DNA of 64,000 nt from Alteraurantiacibacter hainanensis (GTDB lineage: Bacteria > Pseudomonadota > Alphaproteobacteria > Sphingomonadales > Sphingomonadaceae). Position numbers and translations under genes: made by a program. The DNA lies in NCBI RefSeq assembly GCF_036321025.1, contig NZ_JAZAPB010000001.1, positions 868,001 to 932,000 on the forward strand, in the 5' to 3' direction. Below, one piece after another: positions 8,764 through 16,650 of this stretch; position 1 is the first letter of the stretch; each line of letters opens with the position of its first letter. The notes beneath the pieces are model-generated. The model saw only the letters and a program-made list of their open reading frames with translations. It was not told the origin of the DNA and ran no database searches.

Positions 8764-9093
8764 CTATCCGCTCACCGCTTCATGCAGCTTGGTGCAGCGA
8801 TTGCCGGTGCGGCAGTAGGCCAGCACCGGCTTCGGAAGCTCGTCCAGGGCGCGGGCGAACGCGGCGCTCTGCATCTCCACCGTGTGTTCGGCATCGACCG
8901 GGATGTGCCGCGCTTCCATGCCCTGCTCCCGCGCCGCGGCGGCGATCTGCGCGAAGTCGGGCTGGCCCGGCTCCTCGTCGTCCGGCCTGTTGCAGATGAC
9001 GGACCTGAACCCGGCCCTGGCCAGTTGCGCCACCTCGTCGGGGCGGACCTGACCGGTCACAGACAGGGTGTCGGACAGCTTCGTCGTCTCCAT
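8764..9093 (-). CDS. TIGR01244 family sulfurtransferase (DUF442)
   Basis: A 109-residue cytosolic protein beginning METTKLSDTLSVTGQV. The fold is that of dual-specificity phosphatases, with a C-terminal P-loop-like motif YCRTGNRC. Related DUF442 domains are fused to the metallo-beta-lactamase domain in Blh-type persulfide dioxygenases, where they act as a rhodanese-like sulfur carrier. Here the domain is a separate gene in the same operon as the MBL enzyme. The start at 9093 shares its A with the TGA stop of the preceding gene (TGATG), so translation is coupled. The longer in-frame upstream extension is out of frame with that gene and lacks family similarity. Confidence 0.85.
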   Translation of the reverse strand: METTKLSDTLSVTGQVRPDEVAQLARAGFRSVICNRPDDEEPGQPDFAQIAAAAREQGMEARHIPVDAEHTVEMQSAAFARALDELPKPVLAYCRTGNRCTKLHEAVSG

Positions 9094-9506
9094 CAGGCCT
9101 TTCCTTGTGTCATGCGGTGAACGGCCATGCCCGCCAGCATGGCGACTACGAAAATAGCTGCCCCTGCGGGTTTGATGGCAAGCGCGGCGACACCCGGGCC
9201 CGGGCACAGGCCGGCGATGCCCCATCCCACGCCGAACAGCACGGCCCCTCCGATCAATTGCGGAGTAAGTTCGCTCTTGGTGGGAACGTGGAAGTCGTCA
9301 TCCAGGATCGGGCGAGCCATGCCGGGCACGATCCGCCAGGCGATGAACATCACGACCAGCGCGGCGCCCATCACGAAGGCGAGAGTCGGATCCCAGTCGC
9401 CGAACAGGTCCAGGAACCCGCGCACGCGGGCGGGATCGGTCATGCCGCCGATGGTTAGGCCTGCGCCGAACACTCCTCCGGCGATCAGTGAAGCGATGGC
9501 CCTCAC
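9093..9506 (-). CDS. YeeE/YedE-type membrane protein, second half (DUF6691-like)
   Basis: A 137-residue integral membrane protein with about four helices, beginning MRAIASLIAGGVFGAGL and carrying the family signatures GGMTDPARVRGFLD (about 20-34) and GWGIAGLCPGPG. The latter holds the conserved Cys used by YeeE-type transporters to relay thiosulfate or other sulfur species. It forms a pair with the YeeE/YedE half encoded at 9709. The two probably associate into one sulfur-compound channel. It overlaps its neighbours by 1 and 4 bases inside the sulfide operon. Confidence 0.82.
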   Translation of the reverse strand: MRAIASLIAGGVFGAGLTIGGMTDPARVRGFLDLFGDWDPTLAFVMGAALVVMFIAWRIVPGMARPILDDDFHVPTKSELTPQLIGGAVLFGVGWGIAGLCPGPGVAALAIKPAGAAIFVVAMLAGMAVHRMTQGKA

Positions 9507-9712
9507 GTGCCGCGCTTTCCGCAGGTGTTGATGCCCAGCGGCAGATAGGCCGGGCAGAACCTGACCAAGCTGGTCAGCACGAACACCGCGGCCACGACAT
9601 AGGCGATGATGGCGAGCGTGCCGGAAATCGTGCCGGTTGCCGCCAGCGCCACGAGAACGATCGCGGCGATGATGCGCAAGGTACGGTCGAGAGAACCCAT
9701 GTTCGTCTTCAT
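9503..9712 (-). CDS. DUF2892 family membrane protein (YgaP-TM-like)
   Basis: A 69-residue protein with two transmembrane helices and the N-terminal MKTNMGSLDRTLRI signature of the DUF2892/YgaP transmembrane family. In YgaP this region anchors a rhodanese domain. Here it is free-standing, with a short tail carrying two cysteines (RFCPAYLPLGINTC). It overlaps the genes on both sides by 4 bases. A role in holding sulfurtransferase partners at the membrane is a guess from context. Confidence 0.82.
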   Translation of the reverse strand: MKTNMGSLDRTLRIIAAIVLVALAATGTISGTLAIIAYVVAAVFVLTSLVRFCPAYLPLGINTCGKRGT

Positions 9713-10158
9713 TTCAACACCTCCATTCCAAGGGAATTCATCACTGCGACCGTGGCGATGCCCGCGGCCATGAAAGTCAGCGTGGCGACGATCGAGCGGC
9801 CCGACAGGCGACTCATGCCGCAGACGCCGTGGCCGCTGGTACAGCCGCTGCCCATTCGCGTACCGAACCCCACCAGCAGGCCGGCAGCGACCAGCGGCAA
9901 TGGCCCTGCGAAACTCGGATCGAGCCCGCCGCGCGCCAGCATCACGACCAGCGCGCCCAGGGGCAGGCCGACCACGAAGGCCCAGGCAGAGAGGCGGTCC
10001 ATGCCGCTGCCGCCGAGGCCCGCCGCCTTGGCGGCGATGCCGGACACGCCGGCGATGCGGCCCAGGGCCAGCAGCATGATCGCCGCCGCCACGCCGATCA
10101 GCGCGCCGCCGATCAGGCCGTCGACGGGGGCTGCATCGGGAAAGCCGGGCAGCGTCAT
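9709..10158 (-). CDS. YeeE/YedE family sulfur-compound transporter half
   Basis: A 149-residue membrane protein with about four helices. It contains GFGTRMGSGCTSGHGVCGMSRL near residues 97-118, the conserved Cys-bearing signature of the YeeE/YedE (TsuA) family known to conduct thiosulfate. With the partner half at 9093 it should reconstitute the usual two-part transporter. It is the second gene of the operon, overlapping the MBL enzyme by 4 bases. Whether it imports thiosulfate or exports persulfide cannot be decided from sequence. Confidence 0.85.
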   Translation of the reverse strand: MTLPGFPDAAPVDGLIGGALIGVAAAIMLLALGRIAGVSGIAAKAAGLGGSGMDRLSAWAFVVGLPLGALVVMLARGGLDPSFAGPLPLVAAGLLVGFGTRMGSGCTSGHGVCGMSRLSGRSIVATLTFMAAGIATVAVMNSLGMEVLK

Positions 10159-11084
10159 ACCGCGTTCACCGGTATCTTGATGTAGGCGACGCCGTTATCC
10201 TCCGGCTCGGGCAGGCGCCCGCCGCGGATGTTCACCTGCACGCTGGGCATGATGAGGGTGGGCATGTCGAGGGTCTTGTCGCGGCTCGTGCGCATCTCGA
10301 CGAACTCTTCCTCGGTCACCGAGTCCTTCACGTGCACGTTTTCCTCGCGCTGCTGCTTCACCGTGGTTTCCCAGGCGTATTCGTCGCGGCCCGGAGCCTT
10401 GTAGTCGTGGCACATGAACAGCCGGGTTTCCTCCGGCAGCGCCAGCAGACGGCGGATCGAGTGATACAGCTGCTTCGCGTCGCCGCCGGGGAAATCCGCG
10501 CGCGCCGTGCCGAAGTCGGGCATGAAGATGGTGTCGCCCACGAAGGCCGCATCGCCGATGATGAAGGCCATGTCGGCGGGGGTATGGCCGGGCACGTGCA
10601 GGGCAATGCCCTCCAGCTCGCCCACCTTGAAGGTCTCACCGTCGGCGAACAGGTGATCGAACTGCGAGCCGTCGCGCTGGAAATCGGTGCCGGCATTGAA
10701 CAGCTTGCCGAACACGTCCTGCACCCGGATGATTTCCTTGCCGATGGCCAGCTTGCCGCCCAGCTTTTCCTGCAGGTAGGGCGCAGCGGAGATGTGATCG
10801 GCATGCGCGTGCGTCTCGATCAGCCAGGTGACCTTCAGGTCGTTCTTCTCGACGTATTCGATCACGAGGTCGGCAGACCCGTAGGACGTGCGGCCGGAAT
10901 TGGGCGCGTAGTCGAGGACGGAATCGATGATCGCCGCCTCGTTCGTGGCGGGATCGTGCACGACATAGGTAATTGTGTAAGTGGCTTCGTCGAAAAAACC
11001 CGCGATCGTGGGGCGCTTGCTCTCGTCGGCACGAGCGCGTTCGACCTGGGCGGATGCGACGGCAAGGGCTTCATCGGTGCTCAT
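10155..11084 (-). CDS. MBL-fold hydrolase, probable persulfide dioxygenase
   Basis: A 309-residue metallo-beta-lactamase-fold enzyme with the metal-binding THAHADH at 91-97 and further His/Asp ligands (VPGHTPADM, MCHDYKAPG). The C-terminus with KTLDMPTLIMPS and VNIRGG is typical of the Blh/ETHE1-like group, which oxidises glutathione persulfide to sulfite. The start at 11084 has an AGGA ribosome site about 9 bases away and directly follows the palindromic operator. Upstream in-frame codons would run through the divergent promoter. First gene of the sulfide operon. Activity as persulfide dioxygenase is inferred from family and context. Confidence 0.87.
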   Translation of the reverse strand: MSTDEALAVASAQVERARADESKRPTIAGFFDEATYTITYVVHDPATNEAAIIDSVLDYAPNSGRTSYGSADLVIEYVEKNDLKVTWLIETHAHADHISAAPYLQEKLGGKLAIGKEIIRVQDVFGKLFNAGTDFQRDGSQFDHLFADGETFKVGELEGIALHVPGHTPADMAFIIGDAAFVGDTIFMPDFGTARADFPGGDAKQLYHSIRRLLALPEETRLFMCHDYKAPGRDEYAWETTVKQQREENVHVKDSVTEEEFVEMRTSRDKTLDMPTLIMPSVQVNIRGGRLPEPEDNGVAYIKIPVNAV

Positions 11085-11101
11085 TATCAAACGTCCTATA
11101 A

Positions 11102-11118
11102 TCAATTTCGTAAATTGA
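11102..11118. promoter_or_regulatory. Palindromic operator candidate of the sulfide operon
   Basis: TCAATTT-CGT-AAATTGA, perfect 7-base arms with a 3-base centre, in the 78-base gap between the divergent MBL and peroxiredoxin genes. It abuts the predicted -10 box of the minus-strand promoter, a classic repressor position. The AT-rich palindrome is the kind of site bound by ArsR-family repressors, and such a regulator is encoded at 11813. Binding is inference. Confidence 0.6.
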
Positions 11119-11146
11119 AGATATGTATTGCGTCGATTCGCGTCAA
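11118..11146 (-). promoter_or_regulatory. Sigma-70-like promoter of the sulfide operon
   Basis: Read on the minus strand: TTGACG, a 17-base spacer, then TATCTT. Spacing is ideal, and the -35 matches five of six consensus bases. The palindromic operator candidate starts at the last base of the -10 box. The start codon of the MBL gene follows about 34 bases downstream. Confidence 0.55.
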
Positions 11147-11162
11147 GAGCTATGTCACTTGC

Positions 11163-11816
11163 ATGTATTCTGAAAACGAGAACTCCGGTAATTCCCCAAG
11201 GCCCTCGCCGCCCCGCATCGGGGACAGGGCGCCCGTGTTCACGGCGCGAGCGACGACAGGGCCTGTAAACCTCGCCGATTTTCGCGGGCGCTGGCTCGTG
11301 CTGTTCTCGCACCCGGCGGACTTCACGCCTGTCTGCACGTCCGAATTCGTCGCCCTCGCCAGAGAGGCCGAGCAATTCGAAAAGCGCGATTGCGCGCTGA
11401 TGGCGCTATCCATCGATACGCTGTTCTCGCACTTCGCCTGGCTGCGGCTGATCCGCGACCACTTCGGCGTCGAGGTCCGCTTTCCGGTCATCGAGGATCC
11501 GACGATGGTCATCGCCGGGGCCTATGGCATGGCCGCTCCGGGCGACCCCGACAGCTGGGGCGTGCGCAGCACCTATTTCATCGATCCGTCCGGCGTGATC
11601 CGCGCCATGACCTGCTACCCGCCCAACATCGGACGCTCAGTTCCCGAGATGCTGCGCGTGCTCGATGCGTTGCAGGCGGCAGACGATACCGCCGCGCTGG
11701 CGCCTGCGAACTGGACGAAGGGCGATCCGTTGCTCAGCCCGCCCGGAGATGCGCTGGACGATGTCTTTGCCGCAGAAAAGCCCGGCGACTGGTTCTGGCA
11801 GGAGCGCAAGCGATGA
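11163..11816 (+). CDS. 1-Cys peroxiredoxin (Prx6 family)
   Basis: A 217-residue cytosolic peroxiredoxin that reduces peroxides. The peroxidatic Cys58 lies in PADFTPVCTSEF, and the C-terminal extension with KGDPLL and a WFWQ ending is typical of the Prx6/1-Cys group. Two more cysteines (in KRDCALM and MTCYPP) are not in the resolving position of 2-Cys enzymes. The start at 11163 is chosen because upstream codons would run through the divergent promoter. The ribosome site is weak. It is co-transcribed with the ArsR-type gene (ATGA overlap) and divergent from the sulfide operon, so it may protect against oxidants formed during sulfide oxidation. Confidence 0.88.
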   Translation: MYSENENSGNSPRPSPPRIGDRAPVFTARATTGPVNLADFRGRWLVLFSHPADFTPVCTSEFVALAREAEQFEKRDCALMALSIDTLFSHFAWLRLIRDHFGVEVRFPVIEDPTMVIAGAYGMAAPGDPDSWGVRSTYFIDPSGVIRAMTCYPPNIGRSVPEMLRVLDALQAADDTAALAPANWTKGDPLLSPPGDALDDVFAAEKPGDWFWQERKR

Positions 11817-12160
11817 CAGACGAAACGCTGCTCGACTCGCTCAAGGCCATAGCCCACGCCTCGCGCCTGCTTATCCTGCAGACGCTGGCGAAGGGGGAGC
11901 GGAATGTCGGCGAGATCGAGGAGGAGACGGGCATCGGCCAGCCCACGCTCTCGCAGCAGCTTGCCATCCTGCGCAAGGCCGACCTGGTGCAGACGCGGCG
12001 GCAGGCGAAGCTGGTCTACTATTCGCTTGATGAGGATGCGTTTGCCCGCGTTGGTGCGGCCCTCGGGAATCTGGTGCCCGCCACCACCCGCAGGCCGGCC
12101 GACCCGATCACGCGCGGGCCTGCGCCGGGCGTGGCGAATTTCGCCCGCCTGCAGATCTAG
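11813..12160 (+). CDS. ArsR family transcriptional regulator (cysteine-free)
   Basis: A 115-residue winged-helix repressor. The helix-turn-helix spans about residues 30-60 (VGEIEEETGIGQPTLSQQLA) and the wing follows (TRRQAKLVYYSL). The residues resemble the BigR/SqrR persulfide-sensing subgroup, but the protein contains no cysteine at all. The position where those sensors carry a Cys in the VGEL-C segment is Glu here. The tail after residue 90 is Pro/Arg-rich. It overlaps the peroxiredoxin stop by 4 bases. Probably regulates the divergent sulfide operon through the palindrome at 11102-11118, with a sensing mode that cannot be thiol-based. Confidence 0.87.
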   Translation: MTDETLLDSLKAIAHASRLLILQTLAKGERNVGEIEEETGIGQPTLSQQLAILRKADLVQTRRQAKLVYYSLDEDAFARVGAALGNLVPATTRRPADPITRGPAPGVANFARLQI

Positions 12161-12247
12161 TTCGCAACGCTTCACCTCGCCGTCCTTTTTTGCCAAAGGG
12201 GAGCGCAAGCAGCGCACCTTTCGCGCCCGAACAGGACACAACACCCG

Positions 12248-13258
12248 ATGATCCGCACCGACTGGACCCGCGAAGAGATTGCCGCGCTCTTCGACCTGCC
12301 ATTCACCGAACTGCTGTTCCGCGCCGCGTCGGTCCACCGCGAACACCACAGCGCGGACGAGGTGCAGCTGTGCACCCTGCTTTCCATCAAGACTGGCGGC
12401 TGTCCCGAGGATTGCGGCTACTGCTCGCAGAGCGCCCATGCCGACAGCGGCGTGGAAGCGACCAAGCTGATGGACGTGCGCCAGGTGCTGCAATCGGCGG
12501 CGCAGGCCAAGGATGCGGGAAGTCAGCGCTTCTGCATGGGCGCCGCGTGGCGCAACCCGAAGGACCGCGACATGCCCAGGATCGTGGAGATCGTGAAGGG
12601 CGTGCGCGAAATGGGCATGGAAACCTGCATGACGCTGGGCATGCTGACGCCGAAGCAGGCGGAGCAGCTCGCCGAGGCGGGCCTCGACTACTACAACCAC
12701 AACGTCGACACCGGCCCCGAATATTACGAGCGCGTGATCACCACCCGCAAGTACGAGGACCGGCTCACCACGCTGGAAAACGTGCGGCAGGCGGGCATCA
12801 ACGTATGCAGCGGCGGCATCGTGGGCATGGGCGAGACGCGCGAGGATCGCGTCGGCTTCGTCCACACACTGGCGACGCTCGAACGCCACCCGGAAAGCGT
12901 GCCGGTGAACGCTCTGGTGCCGGTCAAGGGCACCCCGCTGGGCGACATGCTGGCCGATACGCCCCTGGCGAAGATCGACGATATCGAGTTCGTGCGCACC
13001 GTGGCGGTGGCGCGCATTGCCATGCCGATGAGCATGGTGCGCCTTTCCGCCGGTCGCGAGAGCATGAGCGACGCCACGCAGGCGCTGTGCTTCCTGGCGG
13101 GGGCAAATTCGATCTTCACCGGCGACAGGCTGCTGACCGCGCCCAATGCCGGCGACGACAGCGATGCCGCCCTGTTCGAACGCCTGGGCCTGAAGGCGAT
13201 GGAAAGCGAAGAGCCGATGCGCGCCGGGTGCCGGAAGGCCGAAGCCGAACTGACCTGA
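12248..13258 (+). CDS. bioB: Biotin synthase
   Basis: A 336-residue radical SAM enzyme that inserts sulfur into dethiobiotin, the last step of biotin synthesis. The SAM cluster motif is CPEDCGYC near residues 53-60, followed by SQSAH. The conserved YNHNVDT and GGIVGMGE segments are present, as is the LSAGRES motif with the [2Fe-2S] ligand Arg. Length matches the family. It is the first gene of bioBFDA, with an AGGAC ribosome site before the start and 15 bases to bioF. Confidence 0.97.
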   Translation: MIRTDWTREEIAALFDLPFTELLFRAASVHREHHSADEVQLCTLLSIKTGGCPEDCGYCSQSAHADSGVEATKLMDVRQVLQSAAQAKDAGSQRFCMGAAWRNPKDRDMPRIVEIVKGVREMGMETCMTLGMLTPKQAEQLAEAGLDYYNHNVDTGPEYYERVITTRKYEDRLTTLENVRQAGINVCSGGIVGMGETREDRVGFVHTLATLERHPESVPVNALVPVKGTPLGDMLADTPLAKIDDIEFVRTVAVARIAMPMSMVRLSAGRESMSDATQALCFLAGANSIFTGDRLLTAPNAGDDSDAALFERLGLKAMESEEPMRAGCRKAEAELT

Positions 13259-13273
13259 AGGCCACCAGCTTCA

Positions 13274-14428
13274 ATGCTAGACCATATCCGCCATTCGCTC
13301 GAGACGATCGCGGCGAAGGATCGCACGCGCGTGCTGCGCGCGGTCGAGATGCGCGGTGACGGGCGACTGGTGCGTGACGGGCGCGAACTGCTCGACTTTT
13401 CCAGCAACGACTATCTCGGCCTTTCGCGGCATCCGTTGCTGATCGAGCGGTCGGGCGAATACCTGCGCCGGTCAGGCGCTGGTGCGGGCGCCTCGCGGCT
13501 GATCACCGGCACGACCGCCGATCACCTCGCGGTCGAAGGCAAGGTCGCCGCGTTCAAGGGCAGCGAGGCGGCGCTGCTGTTCGCCACCGGCTGGCAGGCC
13601 AACGCCGCCGCAATCCCGGCGCTGGCCAAGGCCACGAAGGGCACGGTGATCTTCGCCGACCGGCTGGTGCACAACTCGATCCACGCCGGCTGCCGCGCCG
13701 CGCAGGCGGAGGTGCATTTCTACGACCACGACGATTGCGACCACCTGCACGCCCTCTTGCAGGAGCATCGCGAGGCCCCGGCGCGCATGATCGTGACAGA
13801 GAGCGTCTTCAGCATGGACGGCGACCGCGCCGACCTGCCGCGCCTGAATGACCTCGCGCGCAATCACGATGCCCTGCTCTACGTGGACGAGGCGCACGCC
13901 ACCGGGCTGTTCGGCCCGCGCGGCGCGGGCCTCACCGCGCAGCATCCCGGCGCGCAGGTGGTGATGGGCACTTTCAGCAAGGCGCTGGGCGGCTTCGGCG
14001 CCTACATCGCCTGCTCGCCGATGGTGCGCGACTACCTCGTCAACATGTGCGCCGGACTGATCTTCACCACCGCCCCGCCGCCCGCCGTTCTGGGCGCGAT
14101 GGACGCCGCGCTGGAGCTGGTGCCCGGCATGGACGCCGAGCGGGAACATCTCTCCCGGCTGGGAGAGCAGCTGCGCACGGGGCTGCATGACATGGGCCAT
14201 CACACGCAGGGCTCCACCACGCAGATCGTGCCGCTCGTCGTCGGCAGCGAGGCCGACGCGCTGTCCCTTGGCCAACACCTGCTGGACGCCGGGATAGCCG
14301 CCCTGCCCATCCGTCCGCCCACCGTGCCGCGCGGGACCAGCCGCATCCGCTTTGCCCTGCGTTCCACGCTGAACGCGCAGGACGTGGACCGCGTACTGTC
14401 GGCCATTTCGGACTGGAAGCGCCCATGA
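13274..14428 (+). CDS. bioF: 8-amino-7-oxononanoate synthase
   Basis: A 384-residue PLP enzyme that condenses pimeloyl thioester with L-alanine to form KAPA. Family signatures seen: FSSNDYLGL near residue 41, GSGGxxxR-like GAGASRLITGT, DEAHATGLFGPRG near residue 205, and the PLP-lysine segment GTFSKALGG near residue 239. Second gene of the biotin operon; its stop overlaps the bioD start by 4 bases. Confidence 0.96.
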   Translation: MLDHIRHSLETIAAKDRTRVLRAVEMRGDGRLVRDGRELLDFSSNDYLGLSRHPLLIERSGEYLRRSGAGAGASRLITGTTADHLAVEGKVAAFKGSEAALLFATGWQANAAAIPALAKATKGTVIFADRLVHNSIHAGCRAAQAEVHFYDHDDCDHLHALLQEHREAPARMIVTESVFSMDGDRADLPRLNDLARNHDALLYVDEAHATGLFGPRGAGLTAQHPGAQVVMGTFSKALGGFGAYIACSPMVRDYLVNMCAGLIFTTAPPPAVLGAMDAALELVPGMDAEREHLSRLGEQLRTGLHDMGHHTQGSTTQIVPLVVGSEADALSLGQHLLDAGIAALPIRPPTVPRGTSRIRFALRSTLNAQDVDRVLSAISDWKRP

Positions 14429-15042
14429 CCGGCTTCATCGTCACCGGCACCGATACCGACGTCGGCAAGACCGTGTTCGCCGCCGGTCTGGCGCAGGCGC
14501 TGAGGGCGTCCTACTGGAAACCCGCGCAGGCGGGGCTGGAGGGCGAGACGGACAGCCAGGCCGTGGCGCGGCTCGCTCCCGATGCGCTGGTCCTGCCAGA
14601 GGCCTATCGCCTTGCCACGCCCTGTTCCCCGCACGAAGCGGCGCGGGTGGACGGCGTCACGATCTCCGACGCGGCTCTGGAACTGCCCGAAACCGACCGC
14701 CCGCTCGTGGTGGAAGGCGCGGGCGGCGTGCTGGTGCCCTATCGCGAGGACCTGCTGGCGGCAGACCTGTTCGCCCGCTGGAACCTGCCCGCCATCCTGG
14801 TCGCGCGCACGCAGCTTGGCACGATCAGCCACTCGCTGCTCTCGATAGAGGCGCTGCGCGCGCGGGGCATCGCGGTGGCGGGCGTCGCTTTCATCGGCGC
14901 GGAGGAGCCCGTGGCGGAGGGCGCGATCACCCGCATCGGCAATGTGGCGCACCTCGGCCGCCTTCCCCGCCTCGACCCGCTGGACGCCGAAACGCTGGCG
15001 AAGGCTTTCGCCGCCAATATCCGCACGGACCTGCTGGCATGA
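14425..15042 (+). CDS. bioD: Dethiobiotin synthetase
   Basis: A 205-residue ATP-dependent carboxylase that forms the ureido ring of dethiobiotin. The P-loop GTDTDVGKT is at residues 8-16 and the VEGAGGVLVP motif near 95-104. It is slightly shorter than E. coli BioD but complete. Coupled by ATGA overlaps to both bioF and bioA. Confidence 0.95.
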   Translation: MTGFIVTGTDTDVGKTVFAAGLAQALRASYWKPAQAGLEGETDSQAVARLAPDALVLPEAYRLATPCSPHEAARVDGVTISDAALELPETDRPLVVEGAGGVLVPYREDLLAADLFARWNLPAILVARTQLGTISHSLLSIEALRARGIAVAGVAFIGAEEPVAEGAITRIGNVAHLGRLPRLDPLDAETLAKAFAANIRTDLLA

Positions 15043-16298
15043 GCCGCTCGCCCGTGTGGCATCCCTTCCACCAGCACGGGCTGGGCGAGGACATTGCGCT
15101 GGTGACGCGGGGCGAAGGTGCCGTGCTGCATACCGCCGACGGGCGGCGGGTGATCGACGCCATATCCAGCTGGTGGGTGACCACCCACGGCCACAACCAC
15201 CCGCGCATCATGGCGGCGATCCGCGAGCAGACGGAAAAGCTGGACCAGGTCATCTTCGCGGGCTGGACCCACGAACCTGCCGAAACGCTCGCGCGCGGGC
15301 TGGTGGAGATGATGCCCGCCGGGCTGGATCACGTGTTCTATTCCGACAGCGGCTCCACCGCCGTGGAAGTCGCGCTGAAGATGGCGCTGGGATACTGGCA
15401 CAACAGCGGCGAGCCGCGGCACCGGATCATGGTGCTCGAACACTCCTATCACGGCGATACCATCGGGGCGATGAGCGTGGGCGCGCGCGGCGTGTTCAAC
15501 CGCCCCTATGCCCCCCTACTGTTCGACGTGGGCACCGTGCCCTTCCCCGGCGAGGACCCGCAGCCGAGCCTCGACGCGCTGGACGCCTCCTGCGCCGCGG
15601 GAGACGTCGCCGCCTTCATCGTCGAACCGCTGCTGCTGGGGGCGGGCGGCATGCTCACCTACCCGCCGCAGGTGCTGGCCGAGATGCGCGCGACCTGTGC
15701 CCGGCACGGCGTGCTATTCATCGCCGACGAGGTTATGACAGGCTGGGGCCGCACCGGCACGCTGCTCGCCTGCGAACAGGCCGGGGTCGCGCCCGACATC
15801 CTGTGCCTTGCCAAGGGGCTGACGGGCGGCGCGATGCCGCTGGCCGTCACCATGGCCACCGCGCCGATTTACGACGCGCATTATTCCACCGATCGTTCCA
15901 AGCTGTTCTACCACTCGTCCAGCTTCACCGCGAACCCGGTGGCCTGCGCCGCGGCAGTCGCCAACCTTGCCATATGGCGGGAGGAGCCGGTGCTCGATCG
16001 CGTCGCGACCTTGTCGCAGCGCCTGGGCGAGAAGCTGCAAGACCTGTCGCGGCGTGGCGACGTGGTCAGCCCGCGCCAGTGCGGCACGATGATCGCCTTC
16101 GATGTCGATGCAGGGGAGGACGCCGGATACCTCGCCGAGATAGGCCCGCGCCTGCGCGCCCATTTCTTCGCGAACGACGTGCTGATCCGCCCGCTGGGCA
16201 ACACGGTCTACACCATGCCGCCCTATTGCATCACGCAGGACGATATCGACCGCGTGGCCGATGCCATGGCAGGCGCGCTGGACGCGTGCGTGCGCTAG
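15039..16298 (+). CDS. bioA: Adenosylmethionine-8-amino-7-oxononanoate transaminase
   Basis: A 419-residue class III PLP aminotransferase that converts KAPA to DAPA using SAM as amino donor. Family features: VWHPFHQH at the N-terminus, WWVTTHGHNHP, YSDSGSTAVEVALKMA, DEVMTGWGRTG near residue 230, and the PLP-lysine segment LAKGLTGG near 265. Last gene of bioBFDA, overlapping bioD by 4 bases. No bioC/bioH gene for pimeloyl synthesis is in the window. Confidence 0.96.
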   Translation: MSRSPVWHPFHQHGLGEDIALVTRGEGAVLHTADGRRVIDAISSWWVTTHGHNHPRIMAAIREQTEKLDQVIFAGWTHEPAETLARGLVEMMPAGLDHVFYSDSGSTAVEVALKMALGYWHNSGEPRHRIMVLEHSYHGDTIGAMSVGARGVFNRPYAPLLFDVGTVPFPGEDPQPSLDALDASCAAGDVAAFIVEPLLLGAGGMLTYPPQVLAEMRATCARHGVLFIADEVMTGWGRTGTLLACEQAGVAPDILCLAKGLTGGAMPLAVTMATAPIYDAHYSTDRSKLFYHSSSFTANPVACAAAVANLAIWREEPVLDRVATLSQRLGEKLQDLSRRGDVVSPRQCGTMIAFDVDAGEDAGYLAEIGPRLRAHFFANDVLIRPLGNTVYTMPPYCITQDDIDRVADAMAGALDACVR

Positions 16299-16316
16299 GC
16301 TAGGCCATGCGCCCGT

Positions 16317-16565
16317 TCAGCTAGCGTCGTATTCGGACTGGAGCTGCGCCCGCGCCCTTTCCAGTGCATCGCGGTCGGCACTCTGTTCGATCGCTGCCTC
16401 CTGCAACTTCTCGAACATCACGCGATAGCGCTCCTCGTTCCTGCGCAGAGCCAGTTCGGCATGCCGCCTCTCGGTAATGTCGATGAAGCTCAACACCACG
16501 CCCTCTATGCGATCCAGGGACGGATTGCCGGGGTGCACGGGACAATGCGGAGAAATATGGGTCAT
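16317..16565 (-). pseudogene. Remnant of a PAS-domain signalling protein
   Basis: An 82-residue frame whose middle (residues about 20-50, RIEGVVLSFIDITERRHAE) is the C-terminal edge of a PAS domain plus the linker helix seen in CheB/CheR-type and PAS histidine kinases. A coiled-coil-like helix rich in Glu/Arg/Ala follows. No kinase, CheR or output domain is present, and the N-terminus lacks the rest of the PAS fold. I read it as a decayed fragment of a longer gene. A small expressed protein cannot be excluded. Confidence 0.5.
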
Positions 16566-16650
16566 CAGAGTAATATAGGTTAGTGAGAATTCTCAACTTT
16601 CGGGGACATGGTTCAGCAACGGATCAGCGCCGAATGCTAGATGGGTTGCC

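Noticed and set aside
11150..11512. 120-codon minus-strand frame opposite the peroxiredoxin gene
   Set aside because: Ser/Arg-rich shadow of the peroxiredoxin, whose catalytic Cys motif and coupling to arsR are clear.
12161..12247. Possible riboswitch or BirA operator before bioB
   Set aside because: No palindromic bio operator, no conserved riboswitch core; only a short T run and an ordinary ribosome site.
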